Shown: piece after piece, positions 1-12,849 of the stretch
Position numbering within the stretch: the first letter of the stretch is position 1
Layout of the letters: each line of letters opens with the position of its first letter
From: Elymus sibiricus
Taxonomy: Eukaryota > Streptophyta > Magnoliopsida > Poales > Poaceae
Reading direction: 5' to 3'
Assembly (NCBI GenBank): GCA_039707655.1
Contig: CM077676.1
Coordinates: 188,352,936 to 188,416,935, forward strand
Length of the DNA: 64,000 nucleotides
Program-made: the position numbers and the translations under genes
The notes under the pieces: generated by a model
Databases searched by the model: none
What the model saw: the letters and a program-made list of their open reading frames with translations, nothing else
What the model was told of the DNA's origin: nothing

Positions 1-1025
1 AGGTTTATTATTCATGCTAGAATTGTATTGACCGGAAACTTAAATACATGTGTGAATACATAAACAAATACCGTGTCCCTAGTGAGCCTCTACTAGACTA
101 GCTCGTTGATCAAAGATGGTTAAGGTTTCCTAACCATAGACATGAGTTGTCATTTGATAACAGGATCACATCATTAGGAGAATGATGTGATGGACAAGAC
201 CCATCCGTTAGCTTAGCATATGATCGTTCTGTTTATTGCTACTGCTTTCTTGAATGTCAAATACATGTTCCTCAGACCATGAGATCATGCAACTCCTGGA
301 TACCGGAGGAATACCTTGTGTGCTATCAAACGTCACAACGTAACTGGGTGATCATAAAGATGCTCTACAGGTATCTCCGAAGGTGTCCGTTGAGTTGGCA
401 TGGATCGAGACTGGGATTTGTCACTCCGTGTTTCGGAGAGGTATCTCTGGGCCCTCTCGGTAATGCACATCATAAGAAGCTTGCAAGCAAAGTGACTAAG
501 GAGTTAGTTACGGGATGATGTATTACGGAACGAGTAAAGAGACTTGCCGGTAACGAGATTGAACTAGGTATGGAGATACCGACGATCGAATCTCGGGCAA
601 GTAACATACCGACGGACAAAGGGAATTACGTATGTTGTCATTGCGGTTCGACCGATAAGATCTTCGTGGAATATGTAGGAACCAATATGGGCATCCAGGT
701 TCCGCTATTGATTATTGACCGGAGAGGCGTCTCGGTCATGTTTACATCATTCCCGAACCCGTAGGGTCCGCACGCTTAACGTTCGTTGACGATATAGTGT
801 TATATGAGTTATGTGAATTGGTAACCGAATGTTGTTCGGAGTCCCGGATGAGATCCCGGACGTCACGAGGAGTCTCGGAATGGTCGAGAGGTAAAGATTT
901 ATATATGGGAAGTCATATTTTGGGTTCCGAAAAAAGGTGCAGTTTTTTCGGTATTGTACCGGGAAGCTTCGAGAAGGTTCCGGAGGATTCCGGAGGGGTC
1001 CGGAAGTCCACAAGTGGGTCCACCA
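1..1025 (+). repeat. 5' LTR of the Copia element, truncated at both ends
   Basis: Aligns to 6103-7127 of the 3' LTR with about 16 substitutions. The first ~67 bp lie outside the window. The last ~648 bp of the LTR (equivalent to 7128-7775), and with them the expected primer binding site, are missing; the match stops abruptly at a palindrome. Confidence 0.9.
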
Positions 1026-1054
1026 CGAGTAGAACTCTTTGTGTTCTACTCGTG
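1024..1054. repeat. 12-bp-arm palindrome at the LTR/leader deletion junction
   Basis: CACGAGTAGAAC (1024-1035), a 7-nt loop and GTTCTACTCGTG (1043-1054) form a perfect inverted repeat exactly where the 5' LTR stops matching the 3' LTR. It looks like a fold-back repair scar left when the LTR end and primer site were lost. Confidence 0.8.
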
Positions 1055-2278
1055 CATATCATCATACTGCTTACCACCAATGTCTTATTTTGATTCGGCG
1101 GTATTGTAAGATGAAGCGGCCCGAACCAACCTTACATGTCCACGTACATGAGACCGGTTCCACCGACAGACATGCAACTTGTTTTGCATAAAGGTGGCTG
1201 GCGGGTGTCTGTTTCTCCTACTTTAGTTGAATCAAATTTGACTGCGGCCGGTCCTTATTGAAGGTTAAAACAGCAAACTTGATAAATCACCGTTGTGGTT
1301 TTGTGCCGTAGGTAAGAACGGTTCTTGCTAGAAGCCCGTAGCAGCCACGTAAAACTTGCAACAACAAAGTAGAGGACGTCTAACTTGTTTTTGCAGGGTA
1401 TGCTGTGATGTGATATGGTCAAGACATGATGTGATATACGTTATTGTATGAGATGATCATGTTTTGTAATTTATCGGCAACCGGCAGGAGCCTTCTGGTT
1501 GTCTCTTTATTGTATGAAATGCAAGCGCCATGTAATTGCTTTACTTTATCGCTATGCATTAGCAATAGTTGTAGAAGCAATAGTTGGCGAGACGACCACG
1601 ACGCAACGATGGAGATCAAGGTGTCGAGCTGGTGACGATGGAGATCATGACGATGCTTTGGAGATGGAGATCAAAAGCACAAGATGATGATGGCCATATC
1701 ATGTCACATATTTTGATTGCATGTGATGTTTATCCTTTATGCATCTTATTTTGCTTAGAACGACGGTAGCATTATAAGATGATCCCTTCACTAAATTTCA
1801 AGATAAAAGTGTTCTCCCTGAGTATGCACCGTTGCTAAAGTTCGTCGTTTCGAAGCACCTCGTGATGATCGGGTGTGATAGATTCTACGTTCACATACAA
1901 CGGGTGTAAGCCTGTTTTCCACAAGCAGAATACTTGGGTTAAACTTGACGAGCCTAGCATGTACAGACATGGTCTCGGAACACTGGAGACCGAAAGGTCG
2001 AACATGAGTCATATAGTAGATATGATCAACATGGAGATGTTCACCATTGATGACTATCCCATCTCACGTGATGATCGGACATGGGCTAGTTGATTTGGAT
2101 CATGTATCACTTAGTTAACTTGAGGGATGTTAATTTAAGTGGGAGTTCATTAGTAATTTGATTAATTGAACTTAATTTATCATGAACTTAGTCCTGATAG
2201 TCTTTGCAAATTATGTTGTAGATCAATAGCTCGCGTTGTAGCTCCCCTGTTTTTGATACGTTCCTAGAGAAAGCTTAG
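1055..2278 (+). other. Copia untranslated leader between LTR and gag
   Basis: Non-coding leader that resembles the long 5' leader of BARE/Angela elements from recall. Short ORFs here are not conserved-looking. The expected gag start appears to read ATA instead of ATG near 2226, and a TAG lies directly before the open gag frame at 2279. Confidence 0.6.
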
Positions 2279-3190
2279 TTGAAAGATGATGGTAGCAATT
2301 ACACGGACTGGGTCCGTAACTTGAGGATTATCCTCATTGCTGCACAGAAGGATTATGTCCTTGATGCACCGCTAGGTGATGGACCTGCTACAGGAGCTGC
2401 TGCAAACGTTGTGAACGCCTGGCAGGCTCGATCTGATGACTACTCGATAGTTCAGTGTACCATGCTCTACGGCTTAGAACCAGGACTACAAAAGTGTTTT
2501 GAACGCCATGGAGCATATGAGATGTTCCAGGAGCTAAAATTGATATTTCAAGCTAATGCCCGGGTTGAGAGATATGAAGTCTCCAACAAGTTCTTCAGCT
2601 GTAAGATGGAGGAGAACAGTTCTGTCAGTGAACACATACTCAGAATGTCTGGATACCACAACCACTTGACTCAGCTGGGAATTGATCTTCCAGTCGAGAG
2701 TGTTATTAACAGAGTTCTTCAGTCACTGCCACCAAGCTATAAAGGCTTTGTGATGAACTATAATATGCAAGGGATGGAGAAGACAATTCCCGAGCTCTTC
2801 GCGATGCTGAAATCGGCGGAGGTAGAAATCAAGAAGGAGCATCAAGTGTTGATGGTTAACAAGACCACTAGTTTCAAGAAAAAGGGCAAGGGAAAGAAGG
2901 GGAACTTCAAGAAGAATGGCAAGCAAGCTGCCGCTCCCACGAAGAAACCCAAAGTTGGACCCAAGCCTGAAACTGAGTGCTTCTACTGCAAAGGAACTGG
3001 TCACTGGAAGCGGAACTGCCCCAAGTATTTGGCGGATAAGAAGGATGGCAAAGTGAACAAAGGTATATTTGATATACACGTTATTGATATGTACCTCACT
3101 AGTGCTCATAGCAGCGTCTGGGTATTTGATACCGATTCAGTTGCTAATATTAGTAACTTGAAGCAGGAGCTGCAGAGTAACGGAGACTAG
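2279..3190 (+). pseudogene. Copia gag and start of protease (decayed)
   Basis: A 303-codon open frame encodes a Copia-type gag (UBN2-like) that ends in a CCHC zinc knuckle, CFYC-x4-H-x4-C, at 2978-3019, preceded by a lysine-rich stretch. Gag packages element RNA in a cytoplasmic particle. The protease begins just after, but the active-site motif reads FDTD at 3124-3135 where aspartic proteases have D-T/S-G, and the frame stops at 3190. The open frame begins at TTG with a stop immediately upstream, so no proper start is left. It lies between the leader and integrase remnants and is certainly non-functional. Confidence 0.85.
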
Positions 3191-3429
3191 CTGAGGGCGA
3201 GGTGACGATATGTGTTGGAAGTGTCTCCAAGATTGATATGATCAATATCGACACACTCGTAATACCTTCGGGATTAGTATTAAACCTAAATAATGGTTAT
3301 TTGGTGCTTGCGTTGAGCATAAAACATTATATCTGGATATTGTTTATTGCAAGACGGTTATTCATTTAAGTCAGAGAATAATGGTTATTCTGTTTATATG
3401 AATAATATCCCTCGTGATCATGCACCCTT

Positions 3430-4617
3430 GTGAATGGTTTATTCTTGTTGATTCTCGATCGTAGTGATACACATATTCATAATATTGATGCCAAAAGATG
3501 CAAAGTTGATAATGATAGTGCAACATACTTGTGGCACTGCCGTTTAGGTCATATTGGTGTAAAGCGCATGAAGAAACTCCATGCTGATGGACTTTTGGAA
3601 TCTCTTGATTATGAATCATTTGATACTTGCGAACCATGCCTCAAGGGCAAGATGACTAAAACTCCGTTCTCCGGAACAATGGAGTGAGCTACTGATTTGT
3701 TGGAAATAATACATACCGATGTATGCGGTCCGATGAATATTGAAGCACGCGGCGGGTATCATTATTTTCTAACCTTCACAGATGATTTGAGTAGGTATGG
3801 GTATATCTACTTGATGAAACACAAGTCTGAAACATTTGAAAAGTTCAAAGAATTTCAGAGTGAAGTAGAGAATCATCGTAACAAGAAAATAAAGTTTCTA
3901 CGATCCGATCGCGGAGACGAATATTTGAGTTACGAGTTTGGCCTTCATTTAAGAAAATGTGGAATTGTTTCACAACTCACGCCACCTGGAACACCATAGT
4001 GTAATGGTGTGTCTGAACGTCGTAACCGTACTTTATTGGATATGGTGCATTCTATGATGTCTCTTACCGATTTGCCACTATCGTTTTGGGGTTATGCATT
4101 AGAGACAGCTGCATTCACGTTAAATAGGGCACCGTCTAAATCCGTTGAGACGACACCGTATGAACTGTGGTTTGGCAAGAAACCTAAGCTGTCGTTTCTT
4201 AAAGTTTGGGGATGCGATGCTTATGTGAAAAAGCTTTAACCTGATAAGCTCGAACCCAAAGCGGAGAAGTGCGTCTTCATAGGATACCCTAAAGAAACAA
4301 TTGGGTACACCTTCTACCACAGATCCGAAGGCAAGGTCTTTGTTGCCAAGAATGGGTCCTTTCTAGAGAAGGAGTTTCTCTCGAAAGAAGTGAGTGGGAG
4401 GAAAGTAGAACTTGATGAGGTAATTGTACCTTCTCTCGAATTGGAAAGTAGCTCATCAGAGAAAACCGTTCCCGTGATGCCTACACCAATAAGAGAGGAA
4501 GATAATGGTGAAGATCATGAAACTTCAGATCAAGTTACTACTGAACCTCATAGGTCGACCAGAGTACGTTCCGCACCAGAGTGGTACGGTAATCCTGTTA
4601 TGAAGTCATGTTGTTAG
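3430..4617 (+). pseudogene. Copia integrase remnant (GAG-pre-integrase plus rve core)
   Basis: Three open blocks in the same frame (3430-3687, 3697-3999, 4009-4239) and a fourth (4390-4617) make up the integrase. The first has the HHCC zinc-binding part (HCRLGHIG ... CEPCLKGK). The second has the catalytic core with HTDVCGP and LRSDRG. In-frame stops occur at 3997-3999 (TAG) and 4237-4239 (TAA), both explained by C-to-T changes in glutamine codons. A one-base loss near 4600 shifts the frame into the reverse transcriptase. Integrase would join the cDNA to host DNA; this copy cannot be made as one protein. Confidence 0.85.
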
Positions 4618-5880
4618 ACAACGGCGAACCTATGAACTATGAAGAAGCTATGATGAGCCCAGATTCCGACAAATGGCTTGAGGCCATGAAATCTGAGATA
4701 GGATCCATGTATGAGAACAAAGTATGGACTTTGGTGGACTTGCCCGATGATCGGCAAGCCATTGAGAATAAATGGATTTTAAGAGGAAGACAAATGCTGA
4801 TGGTAATATCACTGTCTACAAAGCTCGACTTGTCGCGAAAGGTTTTCGACAAGTTCAAGGGGTTGACTACGATGAGACTTTCTCACCCGTAGCGATGCTT
4901 AAGTCTGTCCGAATCATGTTAGCAATTGCCGCATTTTATGATCTGGCAAATGGATGTCAAAACTGCATTCCTTAATGGTTTTCTCAAAGAAGAGTTGTAT
5001 ATGATGCAACCAGAAGGTTTTGTCGATCCTAAGGGTGCTAACAAAGTGTGCAAGCTCCAGCGATCCATCTATGGACTGGTGCAAGCATCTCGGAGTTGGA
5101 ATATACGCTTTGATGAGGTGATCAAAGCATATAGTTTTGTACAGACTTACGGTGAAGCCTGTATTTACAAGAAAGTGAGTGGGAGCTCTGTAGCATTTCT
5201 AATATTATATGTGGATGACATATTGTTGATTGGAAATGATATAGAATTTTTGGATGGCATAAAAGCATACTTGAATGAAAGACCTCGGTGAAGCTGCTTA
5301 TATATTGGGCATCAAGATCTATAGAGATAGATCAAGACGCTTGATAAGACTTTCAATGAGTACATACCTTGACAAGATTTTGAAGGAGTTCAAAATGGAT
5401 CAGTGAAAGAAGGAGTTCTTGCCTGTATTGTAAGGTGTAAAGTTGAGTAAGACTCAAAGCTCGACCACGGCAGAAGATAGAGACAGAATGAAAGTCATTC
5501 CCTATGCCTCAGCCATAGGTTCTATAATATATGCCATGCTATGTACCACACCTAATGTGTGCCTTGCCACGTGTCTGGCAAAGGGGGTACAAGAGTGATC
5601 CAGGAGTGGATCACTGGACAGCGGTCAAAATTATCCTTAGTAACTAAAGGACTAAGGAAATGTTTCTCGATTATGGAGGTGATAAAGAGTTCGTCGTAAA
5701 GGGTTACGTAGATGCAAGCTTTGACACCAATCTGGATATCTCTGAGTAGCAAACCGGATACGTATAATGGAGCAGTCATTTGGAATAGCTCCAAGTAAAG
5801 CGTGATAGCAGCATCTACAGTATGACATAAGGATTTGCAAAGTACACATGGGTCTGAATATTGCAGACCCATTGACTAAA
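4608..5880 (+). pseudogene. Copia reverse transcriptase and RNase H remnant
   Basis: The RT domain is spread over three frames (4608-4892, 4772-4975, 4926-5291). Its catalytic YVDD is intact at 5208-5219. After 5291 the frame is lost and the RNase H part is shortened by several deletions, with only short recognisable pieces up to about 5880. RT and RNase H copy element RNA into DNA. The multiple frameshifts show old decay despite the similar LTRs, so much of the damage may have been present in the template copy. Confidence 0.85.
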
Positions 5881-5915
5881 ATTCTCTCTCACGAGCAAAA
5901 CATGATCACACTTAA

Positions 5916-6022
5916 GAACTCTTTGAGTGTTAATCACATGGTGATGTGAACTAGATTATTGACTCTAGTGAACTCTTGGGTGTTAATCACATGGCGATGT
6001 GAACTAGATTATTGACCCTAGT
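5916..6022 (+). repeat. Tandem duplication of ~54 bp before the polypurine tract
   Basis: 5916-5969 (54 bp) and 5970-6022 (53 bp) are near-identical, each running from GAACTCTT to CTAGT. The second copy leads directly into the polypurine tract. Confidence 0.85.
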
Positions 6023-6024
6023 GC

Positions 6025-6035
6025 AAGTGGGAGAC
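6025..6035 (+). other. Polypurine tract of the Copia element
   Basis: AAGTGGGAGAC immediately before the 3' LTR; the expected position of the plus-strand primer. Confidence 0.7.
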
Positions 6036-7775
6036 TGATGGAAATATGCCCTAGAGGCAATAATAAAGTTGTTATTATTTTATATTTCCTTGTTTATGAT
6101 AAAGGTTTATTATTCATGCTAGAATTGTATTGACCGGAAACTTAAATACATGTGTGAATACATAAACAAATACCGTGTCCCTAGTGAGCCTCTACTAGAC
6201 TAGCTCGTTGATCAAAGATGGTTAAGGTTTCCTATCCATAGACATGAGTTGTCATTTGATAATGGGATCACATCATTAGGAGAATGATGTGATGGACAAG
6301 ACCCATCCGTTAGCTTAGCATATGATCGTTCTGTTTATTGCTACTGCTTTCTTGAATGTCAAATACATATTCCTCAGACCATGAGATCATGCAACTCCCG
6401 GATACCGGAGGAATACCTTGTGTGCTATCAAACGTCACAACGTAACTGGGTGATCATAAATATGCTCTACAGGTATCTCCGAAGGTGTCCGTTGAGTTGG
6501 CATGGATCGAGACTGGGATTTGTCACTCCGTGTTTCGGAGAGGTATCTCTGGGCCCTCTCGGTAATGCACATCATAAGAAGCTTGCAAGCAAAGTGAATA
6601 AGGAGTTAGTTACGGGATGATGTATTACGGAACAAGTAAAGAGACTTGCCGGTAACGAGATTGAACTAGGTATGGAGATACCGACGATCGAATCTCGGGC
6701 AAGTAACATACCGACGGACAAAGGGAATTACGTATGTTGTCATTGCGGTTCGACCGATAAGATCTTCGTGGAATATGTAGGAACCAATATGGGCATCCAG
6801 GTTCCACTATTGATTATTGACCGGAGAGGCGTCTCGGTCATGTCTACATCATTCCCGAACCCGTAGGGTCCGCACGCTTAACGTTCGTTGACGATATAGT
6901 GTTATATGAGTTATGTGAATTGGTAACCGAATGTTGTTCGGAGTCCCGGATGAGATCCCGGACGTCACGAGGAGTCACGAAATGGTCGAGAGGTAAAGAT
7001 TTATATATGGGAAGTCATATTTTGGGTTCCGAAAAAAGGTCTAGTTTTTTCGGTATTGTACCGGGAAGCTTCCAGAAGGTTCCGGAGGATTCCAGAGGGG
7101 TCCGGAAGTCCACAAGTGGGTCCACCATGTCCCAAGGGGTGGCATGGGATAAGAGGAGGCGCCCTGGCCTTATTGGGCCAGGCGCACCAAGTCCTCAAAA
7201 GCCCACGCAGCTAGGGAAGGAAAAAAGGAGAGTCCTAGTAGGAATAGGATTGGACTTTGGAGTCCAAGTCCAGGTGTGTACTATTCACGTGGTACTGTTC
7301 ACGTGGCACTATTCCTTCTACTCCAAGCCCCTACACATATATAAATAGAGGAGAGGGGGCGCCCCAAACAAGCCACAACATTGTCTTAGCCGTGTGCGGC
7401 GCCCCCCTCCACAGTTCCGTCCCTCGGTCATATTTTCGCAGTGCTTGGGCGAAGCCCTGCGGAGATAGCATCACCATCACCGTCACCACGCCGTCGTGCT
7501 GCCAGAACTCATCCACTACCTCGCCGTCTTGCTGGATCAAGAAGTAGAGGACGTCACCGAGATGAACGTGTGCTCAACGCGGAGGTGCCGTACGTTCGGT
7601 ACTCGGTCGGTTGGATCGTGAAGTTGTTCGACGACATCGACCGCGTTGTTCTAACGCTTCCGCTTACGGTCTACGAGGGTACATAGACACACTCCCCCTC
7701 TCGTAGCTATGCATCTCCATGGATAGATCTTGCGTGTGCGTAGAATTTTTTTTTTCCATGCAACGTTCCCCAACA
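6036..7775 (+). repeat. 3' LTR of the Copia element (1740 bp)
   Basis: Complete LTR with TG...CA ends. A TATA-like TATATAAATAG lies at about 7338-7348, upstream of the likely transcription start. It shares its first ~1090 bp with the truncated 5' LTR. Confidence 0.9.
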
Positions 7776-9821
7776 CATCTCCATAGCCCGTTGATTAGCC
7801 TCGTTGATGTGAGACTTTCTCCATTTTTTACTTCTCCTATTTATCTCTATCACCATACTATATTCCACCCATAGTGCTATATCCATGGCATGCGCTCATG
7901 TATTGAGTGGGAGTTGAAAAAGCTGAAGCGCGTTAAAAAGTATGAACCAAATGCTTGGCTAAAACCGGGGTTGTTCATGATAAATACTTTGTGTGAAGAA
8001 GATGGAGCATGACAGGATTATATGATTTTGTAGGGATAACGTTCTTTAGCATTTTTAGTTTGAAAGACATGATTGTTTGCTAGTATGCCTGAGTATTGAT
8101 GTCTTTATATCAAATTATAGACTATTGCTTTGAATCATTTGGATCTTATTATTCATACCGTAAGAGAGAGAGATTACATGATGAAACATGATAGGTAGCA
8201 TTCCACATCAAAAATTCTGTGTTTATCATTTACCTACTCGAGGACGAGCAGGAATTAAGCTTGGGGATGCTTGATACGTCTCCAATGTATCTATAATTTT
8301 TTATAGTTCCATGCTATTATAGTATCAATCTTGGATGTTTTTATATGCAATTATATATCATTTTTTGGGACTAACCTATTAACCCAGTGCCTAGTGCCAG
8401 TTGCTGTTTTCTGCTTGTTTTTGGATTTTCAGCGAAACAGTACCAAATGAAGTCCAAATGCCACAAAACTTTTTTGAGATTTTTTTCTAGACAAAATAAA
8501 CCTGGGAAGCTTCGGGACGAGGCCAGAAGCCTCACGGAGGCTTCACAAGGCACTAGGGCGTGCCCTGGGGGGGCGCGCCGTGCTACCTTCTGGGGCCTAC
8601 GTGACTCCGTTTGACCTAATTCCACTTCTATAAATTCACAAATATTGGGAAACCCCCAGAGAGCCAGAAGAGAAAACCTTTCCGCCGCCGCAAGCCTCTG
8701 TTCTTCCGCGATCCCAACTGGAGGCCTTTTCCGGTACTCTGCCGGAGGGGGAATCGATCACGGAGGGCTTCTACATCAACCTTGTTGCCCTTCCGATGAT
8801 GTGTGAGTTGTTTACCACAGACCTACGGGTCCATAGCTAGTAGCTAGATGGCTTCTTCTCTCTCTTTGATCTTCAATACAATGTTCTCCTCGAAGTTCTT
8901 GGAGTTCTATCCGATGTAATCTTCTTTTGCGGTGTGTTAGTTGGGATCCGATGAATTGTGAGTTTATGATCAGATTATTCATGATAAATATTTGAGTCTT
9001 CTCTAAACTCTTTTATGCATGATTGTTATAGCTTTGTATTTCTCTCCGATCTATCGGTTTAGTTTGGGCTACTAGATTGATTTATCTTGCAATGGGAGAG
9101 GTGCTTTGTGATGGGTTCACTCTTGCGGTGCTCAATCCCAGTGACAGAAAGGGACATGACACGTATTTGTATTGTTGCCATTAAGGATAAAAAGATGGGG
9201 TTTATTCATATTGCTTGAATTTGCTTCTCTACTTCATGTCATCTTGCTTAAGGCGTTACTCTGTTTCATACTTAATACCCTAGATGCACGTTGGATAGCA
9301 GTCGATGGGTGGAGTAATAGTAGTAGATGCAGGCAGGAGTCGGTCTACTTGTCTCGGACGTGATGCCTATATACATGATCATTGCCATGAATCCGTCATA
9401 ATTATTTGCTTTTCTATCAATTACCCAACAGTAATTTGTTTACCCACCGTATGTTTATGTGCTCAAGAGAGAAGCCTCTAGTGAAAACTATGGTCCCCGG
9501 GTCTCTCTTTATTATATAAAAAAAACCTAAAAATACCTTGCTGCAATTTATTTACTTTTAATTTAATTAGTAGTTTAGTTTATCTATTTACCTCGATAAG
9601 ATTTAATCCTTGCAAATAACTGCTAAGAGGATTGACAACCCTCTTATTTGCGTTGGGTGCAAGTGTTTGCTCTTGTGTGTGCAGGTGCGCTTAACGGAAT
9701 TTTGCTTGGTTCTCCTACTGGATTGATAACCTTGGTTCTTAACTGAGGGAAATACTTATCTCTACTGTACTGCATCATCCTTTCCTCTTCGGGGAAATAC
9801 CAACGCAGACTACAAGTAGCA
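7776..9821 (+). mobile_element. 3' end of a Gypsy LTR retrotransposon (internal tail plus LTR)
   Basis: 7776-8271 is the end of a Gypsy internal region; its last ~250 bp match 44390-44605 of the full-length Gypsy element in this window. It ends in the polypurine-like AAGCTTGGGGATGC. The 3' LTR follows at 8272-9821 (TGATACGTCTCC...AGTAGCA, 1550 bp). The rest was separated by the Copia insertion and lies left of the window. GTAAG (9822-9826) is the expected right target-site duplication. The family resembles Triticeae Sabrina/WHAM-type Gypsy elements from recall; no gag or pol is visible in this part. Confidence 0.85.
8272..9821 (+). repeat. Gypsy 3' LTR
   Basis: About 1550 bp, homologous along its length to 44606-46127, 61647-63168 and the split LTR at 32591-40961. 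Confidence 0.9.
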
Positions 9822-9833
9822 GTAAGGCTTTGT

Positions 9834-11288
9834 CAACTTATAGTCAACAAGCGATTCTAGCAGCAGTGACTGTTGGATGTCCATCCAACGGCCGTCATGC
9901 TTCTTCAATCTCTGATCTTCCTGCTCCAGCTGCCCAAACCAGCACCGGCTTTACTGCCTGCTCCCTCCTCCTGTGGCCGGCTGTGATGCCGCGCAGGCCT
10001 CACCGGCCCACCCTACTCCCACCGCTAGCCAGGCCATCCCTCTACCCACCCGCACCTCCTGTTACTTTCCGGCGATGGCAGCCTCACCCCGCAGCCGAAC
10101 TAGTCAACCCTCGTACTCCCCTCCGCGTGGGCATCCACTGTTGTGTCTTTGCCGGCTCCGGGTCGTTCCCTTCCTAGGCCTCACCGTCGTCCACTGCGTT
10201 GGTTCTCTCGGTGCAGCGTGGTCAACAAACGACAGTCATCGGAAGAGGGATGTTGGTGGAGAGGTTGACAGTAGGGCCCCACATGGTCCATGGCCGCACG
10301 TAAGCAAGTGCCTCCTTATTATGTGAAAAAAAATGATTCCTCCCCCTGACAGGTTGGACCCACCAACGGCATCTTCGCACGCAAAGAAGTGCCTCCTTAT
10401 TACGCAGGAAAAAAAGTTTCGTCCACCTGACAACTGGGACCCACCAGCTGCATTTCTTTCAAGGAAGGGCCTCCTTATTACTTGCAAGAAAAATAATTCC
10501 TCCCCCTGCTAGCTGGTTACCACCAGATTTGGAGGCTGACTTGTGGGCCTACTAAGTTGACGCGTACGCAGGGCTATGTCAACTTAGTCAACAAATCGAC
10601 TCTACTAGCGTGAGACCGTTAGATGTCAATCCAACGGCCGGCGTGCTTCTTCAATCTCTGATCTTCCTGCTCCAGTCGCCCAAACCAGTGACGGCGTGAC
10701 CGCCTGCTCCCGCCTTCCATGGCCGGCTGTGCTGCCACGCAGGCCTCACTACCCCACCCTACTCCCATCGCTAGCCAGGCCATCCCTCTACTGACCCACA
10801 CCGCCTATTATTCTCCGACGACGGCAGCTTCACACCGCAGCCGAGCCAGTAAACCCTCGTATTCCCCTCCGCGTGGGCATCCACTGCTGAGTCTTCCCCG
10901 GCTCCGGGTCGTTCCCTCCCTAGGCCTCGCCGTCGTCCACCGCCTTGGTGCTCTCGGCACGGCGTGGTAAACGTGGTCAACGAACGACAGCCATCGGAAG
11001 AGGACTGCATGTGGACAGGCGGACAGCTGGGACCCACGAGTTCCATGGTCACACGCAAGGAAGTGCCTCCTTATTACGCAGAAGAAAAATGATTCCACTC
11101 CCTGACAGCTGGGACCCGCCAGCTACATCTTCGTACGCAAGGAAGCTCCTCCTTATTACATGAAAAGAAATGCTTCCTCCTAATGGTTTTGCTGATATCT
11201 GGGACCTACGACATTGTCAACGTAGTCAATAAATGAGAAAATTGCACATGGAGCGGTTGACACGTGGGACCCAGTTGCTCGAGCAGTT

Positions 11289-11321
<33 letters not shown>

Positions 11322-12560
11322 TGTTGTTGTTAAGACGGAGTAGGTTATCAACTAGGTTGTGCGGTGTCTGTGGCCCGTCTAGCCCGGGCTTTTATTTTAT
11401 GTTCACAACATGACGAGCCCAGCTGTTTTTTTTCTCGGTGAAAATGACTAGCCCACCTTTTTTCGTAGAATAGCCTACACGGGCTGATTTCTTTTTCTCC
11501 GTCTTGTTGGGCTGCAAATCTTTCAAGACGACGAGGGATACATTCGGCATGCCCAGACAAAAAGGGTTGTAAATCTTATAAGTAATATGAAATGGGTTGT
11601 ATATGTATAAAAACAAAGAAAATGGGAATTAGTTTCAAATTGCGGATTTTCTTTTATTTTTTGGTATTTTAATTTTCATTGGATTTTAACATAATTTAAA
11701 TATATTTTAAATTTAGTTTTTATTGGGCTCGAAATTTTGGGATTAGAAATAGTTTGGCAATTTCAATGAAATATCGCTGAAAATTTTAATCCCGTCCTTG
11801 CGAGAAAATGGTAAGGTATTCTAAAAATATAATATGGGCTGCAATAAATTACGTAATAATTAGCAAATGGTCTGTAAATTTAGGAAAAATAGCAAATGGG
11901 CTATATGCTGTCCGCCACAGATGTTATGCTGACTTGTGGGCCTACTAAGTTGACGCATACGCAGGGCTTTGTCAACTTATAGTCAACAAACGATTCTTGC
12001 ACCGGTGACCGTTGGATGCTAATCCAACGGCCGTGTTGCTTCTTCAATCTCTGATCTTCTTGCTCCAGCCGCCCAAACCAGCGCCGGCGGGACCGCCTGC
12101 TCCTGCCTCCCGTGGCCGGCTGTGCTGCCGCGCAGGCCTCAATGCCCACCCTACTCCCACCGCTGGCCAGGCCTTCCCTCTACTCACTCACATCCCATGT
12201 TATTCTCCGGCGATGGCAGCCTCACACCGTAGCCGAACCAATCAACCCTTCTACTCCCATCCGCGTGGGCATCCACGACCGCGTCTTCCTCGGCTCTGCG
12301 TCGTTCCCTTCCGTGGCCTCGCCGTCGTCCACCGCCTTGGTGCTCTCGACGCGGCGTAGTCAATGTGGTCAATGAACAACAGCCATCGGAAGAGGACTGT
12401 GCGCGGTGAGGCTGATAGCTGGACCCACCAGCTACATCTTTGCACGCAAGAAAGTGCCTCCTTATTACGTGCAAAAAAAATGATTCCTCCCCCTTACAGC
12501 TGGGACCCACCTTTTATATCTTCGCACGCAAGGAAGTGCCTCCTTATCCTCCATAACAGC
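9834..12560 (+). repeat. Three diverged ~0.5-kb repeat units plus ~70-bp minisatellite inside the CACTA element
   Basis: A conserved unit (GTCAACTTA...GTCAACAA, then CTTCTTCAATCTCTGATCTTC, to a GGTGCTCTCGGC-like end) starts near 9834, 10575 and 11968. After each core come copies of a ~70-bp unit with GTGCCTCCTTATTAC and GCTGGGACCCACC. The GC-rich ORFs here are in different frames in the different copies and are not genes. Confidence 0.75.
11286..11332 (+). repeat. (TTG)n microsatellite
   Basis: Run of TTG trinucleotides with one interruption. Confidence 0.95.
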
Positions 12561-12849
12561 TGGGACCCACCCGGTCAAAGCGTACGTAGCGTTGTATGTC
12601 TGGTCGCGAACGTGTGCGTACATACTGGTCGATCGGTCTCTCTGCAAGGATGAACCGTGGCCGAGTAAGTAGCGGCACGTGTCGTAGTAGAGCCCCCGAC
12701 GTAGCAGTTTAGACAGTCCCGTCTAAATCGTGTACACGTACGTACAGCCACACGGCAAAGAATACGGGCACGTACGTACATACCGGCGGGGTCTCGAACG
12801 CGTACTCGCGCATACGTACGGCCAGGGCTCGTGTACATGGAGAGGCAAC

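Larger units (their letters stand above)
1..7775 (+). mobile_element. Copia LTR retrotransposon, BARE/Angela/WIS type, decayed; 5' end outside window
   Basis: Two near-identical LTRs (1-1025 and 6036-7775, offset 6102 bp) flank remnants of gag, protease, integrase, reverse transcriptase and RNase H in Copia order. The window starts about 67 bp inside the 5' LTR. The 3' LTR starts TGATGGAAATATGCC and ends CCCCAACA. All coding domains carry stops or frameshifts, so the copy cannot act on its own. By eye the LTRs differ at about 16 of 1025 positions (about 1.6%), which with the usual grass LTR rate suggests an insertion well under 1 million years old. The 5 bp after the 3' LTR (CATCT, 7776-7780) should be the target-site duplication; its partner is left of the window. 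The element lies inside Gypsy internal sequence that resumes at 7776. Confidence 0.9.

Noticed and set aside
279..518. 79-codon ORF repeated at 6381-6620
   Set aside because: Repeated because it lies in the two LTRs; it is not a gene.
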